This document shows positions 1-6,200 of a DNA stretch of 10,196 nt, piece after piece. The stretch spans positions 7,448 through 17,643 of the forward strand of contig MU657957.1 of NCBI GenBank assembly GCA_026770575.1, written 5' to 3'. The notes beneath the pieces were generated by a model that searched no databases, was not told the origin of the DNA, and worked only from the letters and a program-made list of their open reading frames with translations. The DNA comes from Pelagophyceae sp. CCMP2097. Lineage: Eukaryota > Sar > Pelagophyceae. Position 1 is the stretch's first letter, and every line of letters begins with the position of its first letter. The position numbers and the translations under genes are program-made.

Positions 1-196
1 CACCTTCGTCACGATGCCGTCCTATGTTTGGGTCTTTTTGGACCGTCGCAGCCGCCCTCGTCTCCGAGCCTCAGAGGCCGGGCGCGCCAAAGGCGGCCCG
101 GCGACCCGGGCGCGCGCCCGCCGGGCCGCTAGGACAAAAGCGGGCCGTTTGGGAAGGGCCGTTCAAGGCCGTTAAGAGTCTTAAGACAGTCGCACG
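1..196 (+). promoter_or_regulatory. 5' flank and probable promoter/5' UTR region
   Basis: No TATA box or clear core promoter is visible. The stretch holds a 14-base GC palindrome at 107-120 (CGGGCGCGCGCCCG). Three copies of GGCCGTT follow at 143-149, 157-163 and 167-173, and a 10-base palindrome GTCTTAAGAC lies at 178-187, about 10 bases before the ATG. The clustered motif copies so near the start suggest a proximal promoter or transcription start region, but that is inference from position alone. Confidence 0.35.
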
Positions 197-250
197 ATGG
201 CGCCGTTCGCGCTGGTCCTGGCGTGCCTCCTGGTCCGCGCGATCGCGCAG
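197..250 (+). other. Signal peptide (residues 1-18)
   Basis: Residues 1-18 read MAPFALVLACLLVRAIAQ. They form a short hydrophobic core of A, L, V, F and C ending in a small-residue AIAQ site suited to signal peptidase, immediately followed by TPTSQPT. An Arg at position 14 interrupts the core, which is slightly unusual. This places the stalk and C2 domain on the lumenal or extracellular side if cleavage or insertion occurs as usual. Confidence 0.75.
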
Positions 251-3200
251 ACCCCGACCTCCCAACCCACGGCGGCGCCCACGGCGGCGCCCACCGCGGC
301 GCCGAGCGCCGGGCCGACGGCGCCGCCGACGGCGGTCCCGACAGCGGCGCCGACGGCGGTCCCGACGGCGGTCCCGACGGCGGGCCCCTCGGCGGTCCCG
401 ACGCCCGCGCCGTCGCTCTCCAGCAGCGCGACGACATCGTTCAGTCCCACGGCGCAGCCCGCTCCGGCGCCGACGCCCGCGCCGACGGTTGCGCCGACGG
501 TTGCGCCGACGGTTGCGCCGACGGCATTGCCGACGGCCGCTTCGAATTCGCCGAGCAGCGCGCTGGCTGTCGCCGTGGTCTCTGCATCGCCGACGCCGGC
601 CCCGACGCCGCTCGACTTTTGCTCCGGTGTTACAGACGCCTGCAACATCGGCGACGGCTGCGTCGACCGGCCTCAAGGCGCCGCGGGAGGCGACGTGTGA
701 GTGCCCGGGGAGACCGTGGGTTCTTCTATGATGCACTCGACTGAGTGTTTAGGTACATAACCATCTACGTTTAGGTACATCACTATCTTCGAAGCCAAGA
801 ACCTACCAGACACCGACGGCGTCTCCTCCCCGGACTTTGGCATCGCCGAGCTCGGCGACCCCTACGTCGAAATGAAATTGGGCGGCCGAGTGAAGCGCAC
901 TCGGCGGCGGAATTCCGCAGAGAGAGCTACTTGGGGTTCGACGTACGACTTCGGACGGCATCCAGGCGGGACCCGCATCGACTTGCAAGTCCTCGACTAC
1001 GACACTGGCACGGAGCGCCTCGGCAAATCGTCGGATGACTCGATGGGTTTTACGAAATTAAGAGTGCCAGAGTGCACGGCGGACGTCGCTTCCTACGTCG
1101 ACGTGCAATGCGACGAAGAAGTCTGCGCCGCGCCCTCCAACGACGCCTGGCGGATGCCGAAGAGGCTCGTCTGCCGCTACGAGACGTGGTGCGTCTTTCA
1201 TGGCGGGGGTTGCGATAGTCGAACGTTTGTTTGTGACTGAGTCTTGGCAGGCTCGAGCTCAACGACGGCGCCTACGACGTCGACGGCTCTCAAAGCTGCT
1301 GCGACGGCTCGAAGAAGCCGTGCCTGCGCGTGGCGCTGGAGGTGGTGCCGTTTCAACTGAACGTAGAAGACAAGAACGCCGGCGTCGACGCCCCCTTCGT
1401 CGTCTCGCGATTTGTTGGCGGTTTCCGGGCCTTTGTCGACGCCGGCGGCGGCTTCGACGCCGGGGATCCGAACACGAGGGCATTGCTCGGCGCGCTTGTG
1501 CTGCGGACGTTTGAAGAGGACGCTTTTTTGTCCTCCAACATTGCAACGTCCTCCGGATTGTCTCCGAGGTACATGCGCATCGCGATCAACCAAAAGGCGG
1601 ACCTGCGAATCTGCCGCCTCGCAGAGTGCTCGGTTGACCTGCCGGAGTGGCTGTCTTTCTTTGCGCCGACGTTGAATATCCAAGTCAGCCAAAAGAAGTA
1701 CGATTGCTTCCTCAAACGAGTCCCCGCCACGCTGAAGAACAAGTTTGGCGCCGTCGAGCGCGGCGCTCTATCGCTGGGCTACAACTCGGGAGAGGTGGAG
1801 TGCAAATCGCATTACTTTTTAGTCCTGTCGCCCGTTTTTTCCGACGGTGAAGACGACCGATGGGAACCCAACTTCTCGCGCGTCAAGCTCGTTTCTTTGC
1901 TCATCCAGTTCCTCCTCCCCTTTGTGCGCCGCCCTCTGTCCGGGAGAATCGACAGTCCTCCGGCGGACTTGCAAACGTAGGTCATGCTCGCGGTCCCCAT
2001 CAGCAGATTGCTCCACCGCGCCGAGGGCCTCGACGGCGTTTCTTCGTATCTGGGCGGTTTCAAGGACGCCCGAGAAGTCAAGGCGAGAGAGTTACGACGA
2101 GCCGACTCCGGCCTCATCGCAGACGCAATAAAAAGAGGCATCCTGGACGTCCCGAGGTCGCTCCTCGCCCACGTCTTCGATGCCGTCCAGACGGACGCCG
2201 AGCTGCGCAGGGTGTTGAGGTGGGCCTCTTTCTCGACGTATTCCATCGTTGCACTCCCGTATTTCGTTTTTCTTGCGTTTGGCCTCGCCTTAACTGCTGC
2301 CGTAAAACCCGCCTCTTTCGGCCTGCAGGTCCTCTTCGTCGGCGGCGCCGTCTTATCTTTGAACGCGGGATATGCGGAGTTAAAAAGGCAAAGGTGGCGG
2401 CTGTCGACGCTCACTGCGGGCCTCTTCTCCCTCGCCTCTTTCTGCGTCGTCACCGCGCTTCCCGCCGCGCTCTTCGCGGACCCGAGCGTGGTGGATGGCG
2501 GTGCGCAACTGAGCTTTTGTGCCTTGTCGCTCGTTGCGTTTGCACTGTCGTTTATTTTACTCGCTTTCGACTGCGTGGAGTCTTCAGCCGCTGTTCGGGA
2601 TTCTCGGAATTCGTTAGCAGCAGCTCTCGCGGCGGGCGCGGAGAAGCGCGGCGTCGTCGATTCGGACGGGCGGCCGAGGGCGTTGGTGGAATGTTTTTCT
2701 GCGGTGCGGACCGAAGAGTTCTTGCTCCGGTACGTAGGTGACCAGCAATGCGAGCTCAGTAACACCACCGCAAAAAAGAGGCGGTTCTTAACCAAGAAGA
2801 ACGCGTCCAGACTCGTTCTAGCAGTCTACGTTTTAATAGCGTCGGTGGCGACGGACCACGGTGGTGTAGCGTGTTTGAATGTCTTGGAACTGTTGGCTCT
2901 CGATGCAACGCACGCTCTCCTCGCTCGAGGGGGCGTCCGGTGGACCGCGCACTCGACGCTCGCCAGAATGGCGGCGGCGCGCGTGGCTGTAGCTTTAGGT
3001 GGGGGGAGGCACTGGGTGATCGGGCACGCGGCGGCGTATTTAGCGTATGGGTGCAGCGTAGCGGTTGAGATGTGCGCCAAACACTTTTCAAAAATCTCGA
3101 GGCTCGACGCTTCCGCAATCGTCTTCCTCGCCGAGAATACGATGGGCGCGGTACCACGGGACCTGGCCGGGGCGCCAGAGGTGGTTTTGCTCGGAATCAC

Positions 3201-6200
3201 GGCCACTTTCCTCTTCATAGTTGTAATAGCAGCGTTTTCGGGCGGCGCGCCCGCGGCGCCGGTTCATCTCGGCGGCGCCGTGCTGGCGCAGCGCGCCTTT
3301 GCAGTCGCCGCCTTCTTCTTGGTGGCGATATTCGGAAGCGGGTGCGTCTCGTCGTTCTCTGCGACGGTCGTTCTCTGCGACGGTCGTTCTCCCCAACGGT
3401 CCTCGGCAACCATCGTTATTCAACCGTCGCTCCGCAAAAATGGCACACGTAGGCTCGCGGCCTTTCGGGCCGCCGACGTCTTCCGCGCGCGGCAGGCCGG
3501 GGTTTGGTATTTCTATGATTCAAGACTGAGGCTCCCCGCGGCCCTCGCGTGCGTCTCGTACGGCCTCACTTTCTGCTGCGCGTTGTACGTCTGGGGCGAG
3601 ACGGGTCAAGTCGGCGCGTTTTTGGTACTCGCGCTGGCGCCGCCGTCTGCATCGCTCGGCGCGTTCGCGGCGACGAGATGGCGCAAGAACGGAGGGCAAT
3701 TCGTGCAGTGGCCGCCCGATCCAGACGCCGAGGGCGAAGACGAATCGGTCAGCGCAAACGACCTTGCCTTTGGTGCGGTCCAGTGTCCAGGGAAGGTTTT
3801 TCACCATTGGTCCAATGGGTCGCCTTCGGCGTCGTCCGAGTCGGACACTTAGGCATGCTGCAGTCCACTTTGCAAGGCGACGACGGCACGCTTGCTTCGC
3901 TGGAGCTTCCACCGCTTGCTCGGACGGACCAGATTGATGCGAAAGCGTACGAGGCTACTATCAAAATACCGGTTCTGCCCCCGAAGTATTCCACAAAGGC
4001 GGAGCCGGCGCCGCAAACGCAAGTTCTTGAAAAAGTCAAGGCCAAACCCCGCGGGTCGCGCGTGCGGCGGCTCGACATGGGGTTTGACGAGGTACGGGCC
4101 GCGAAATTGAAGCGGATGCGATTCGTCGACCCTCGAGCGACAAGAGCGGTGCTGACGCAATGGCAGGCTGTTCGTTTAGCCCTTCGTTTCGTCTTTTCGT
4201 ACATCTTCAAGCGCCTGTGCGGCTTTCGCAAGAAGCGCAGGTACAATGCGCGCGTCTCCGCGGCCGAAGACGACGCGGAAGAGGCCGGCGGAGACGCGCC
4301 GGAGGAGTTCGCAGAGGCGGCTTTTCTTGCAGCAGGCGAGCAAGGTGCGGTGGGCGAGGCGCCAAAAGGTGGAGCGGACTCTGCGGCTGCGAAGCAGACC
4401 TCGTCGGCGGCTGCGAAGCAGGCCTCGTCGGCGGCTGCGAAGCAGGCCTCGTCTGCGAATTCGACGGACAAGGAATGCTCGTCGGCTGCGACGGAGGCGT
4501 CGGCAGCTGCGACGGACAAGGCCTCTGCTGCGACGGACAAAGATGCATCGCCGTTTGTCGGCGCCGCTCCGGCCGTCGAGGCGGTCTCCAAGGACGCGGT
4601 GGGCGAGTGGGACGAAGTTTGGTTTTGGGAGGCCGTCGTGACAGGGGCCCTGTTGGATAGGGAGTACCTCGTCCTCTTATCAGCAATCCTGGCGCCGGCT
4701 TTATACCTTGTCATGGGCCTCGCCCTGGCGTGGGTCGCGCGGCCGCGCGGAATCGGGCATTTGGTCTGGTTGTCCGGTTTCGGGGTCTGTTTGAGCGTGT
4801 TTCCGATATTTCACTTGTTTGAGAGGGGTTTTGTGAGCCGCGAATCCGTCGGCATGTTCACCACCGGCTGTGCCTTGTTCGTCGCGGCGGTGGCGTTTGC
4901 TTTTCAACACGTTTTGGACTCGAGGGTGGACGTGGCTGGGGCGCTGTGGTGCTTTGATTCATTGATTCTATACCCTCTTTTCATCTCCTCGATTTTCAAC
5001 TGCCTCGAAGCTCGGTCCAACAACCTCCGCCTGCACCAGCCTTTGAAAAAGACGTCCAAGAAGAGGTGGCGCGGCTTGGTCGTTTTGGGCGTCGTTTTAC
5101 TGACGTTGCAGTTTGCAGTCTGGATTTCAATCGACGCAGCCTTCACTTTCGCCTGCCTCGCCGCAGCTGGAGGAGCCGCACGATCGTTTGCGATCCACTG
5201 GGCTCTCAACGACTACTACGTGCCGCCGAAGTTGCTGAGGAAAGTGGCGAATTTCGCCGGATTGACGACGTTCGTTTTCATCGTCGTAGCCTTCGCCACT
5301 TACCCCCAACAACCCTCGCTGCTCTGCCTCACCGCGGCCTTTGCGGCGCAGCTGTTCCGGCAAGGGTGCAGGATTGTCTCCCTCTGGCCGACTGAATCGT
5401 TGGTCGATGTGTGGTTTTCAAGGGTCATCGTTCCATCATTTTCGTTTTCTTCAAAAGACTCGCGAATTGTCGACCGCACCGCTTTCGCGTTGGAAGTCTG
5501 CGAAGTCTGCGTCCTCGGAATCGCCTGGGGAGCGGCTTTCGCGGCTTTTGCGCAGCCTATCAGTGTTGGGATCTTCATCATGGCCTTTTTCACGGGAGCT
5601 TTCGTGATACTCTTCACATGGGCTTCCACCACCGTCGTCACCGAGTTGGGCATCTCGGCAAAGTACCTTTCACCAAACGTCTTCGTGGAGGCGGCAAGCG
5701 AGGCGGAGTGCGCCTTTGGGAAAGAGTCGACGAGTGCCGTCTTCGAAGCCGTCTATCAAGAGGTGTTTGAAGAAGAGTCGGAGGACGACGAGCCGCTCGC
5801 GGAAGTGCACTCTGACGACGACAGCGACAGCGACAGCGATTCCGAGGACGACGAGACTGCAGAGGCTGAAGACGCAGAAAAAGGCGCATCGGCCGCGCCT
5901 CAAGCAGCGGAGCCTCCGCTTGTTGAGCGCAAGAGCGCGGTGGCGCTCGCGCGGCTCCTGGAGGCGGCGCGGTTGGAACAAATGATTGAGACGGAGGAAG
6001 ACTTCGCTGGGCCTTTTGGCTTCGCAGGCACGCTTTGGCTCCGCTGCGCGCGGTGGCTGACGCGCGCGCCCGTGGTGAGCGGCGGCGAGGACGACGGGAG
6101 CGCGACGACACCCGAGGAAGGCAGCCTCCAAGGCGACGGCTTCGACAGCTCGAGGACTCTTGAAGTCGAGACGACGCAGCTCGGCGCGTCGACGACGGCT

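Larger units (their letters stand above)
1882..3675 (+). other. First transmembrane block, about 12 helices (residues 516-1057)
   Basis: Hydrophobic segments read by eye are at about residues 516-536, 612-634, 641-660, 670-695, 705-727, 805-820, 822-845, 868-895, 927-948, 958-981, 1010-1031 and 1035-1057. The segment at 868-895 is weak. A charged cytosol-like stretch (537-609) follows TM1, and another charged loop (728-804) splits the block. Such a large multi-helix block before a calpain domain is the hallmark of DEK1-type membrane calpains. The count is uncertain by one or two, so the side on which later domains lie is not fixed by counting. Confidence 0.75.
3676..4667 (+). other. Long inter-block loop (residues 1058-1361), interrupted by intron 5
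   Basis: The loop is polar and largely disordered. It has an acidic start (DPDAEGEDES), a basic middle (RGSRVRRLD, KRLCGFRKKRRYN) with one amphipathic or hydrophobic stretch (VRLALRFVFSYIF) that might be a further helix, and an Ala/Ser/Lys low-complexity part. DEK1 also carries a large loop between membrane blocks, but I see no sequence motif that ties the two together. Confidence 0.6.

Noticed and set aside
71..736. Very Arg-rich open frames on both strands over the first 700 bases
   Set aside because: They are frame shadows of the GC-rich 12-base PT repeat. Only the frame from 197 has a signal peptide and leads by splicing into a C2 domain.
2706..2740. Possible short intron, GTGCGG to GTAG, in exon 4
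   Set aside because: It is about 34 bases long, too short beside the other introns (57-124), and removal is not needed for frame or domain continuity.
1812..2795. 327-codon open frame on the minus strand
   Set aside because: It lies antisense to a membrane-helix-coding region with clear domain context. It shows no domain and is explained by GC-rich codon bias.
3351..3398. CRISPR-like array
   Set aside because: The 16-base units are contiguous with no spacers, lie in a eukaryotic intron, and there are no associated genes.
1984..3852. Separate gene starting at the ATG at 1984
   Set aside because: The upstream frame is the same, and a consensus intron (1924-1980) joins them so as to complete a membrane helix. 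A start here would cut TM1 in half.
4221..4241. Possible very short intron, GTGCGG to GCAG, in exon 6
   Set aside because: It is only about 25 bases long, far below the other introns here, and the reading frame is coherent without it.
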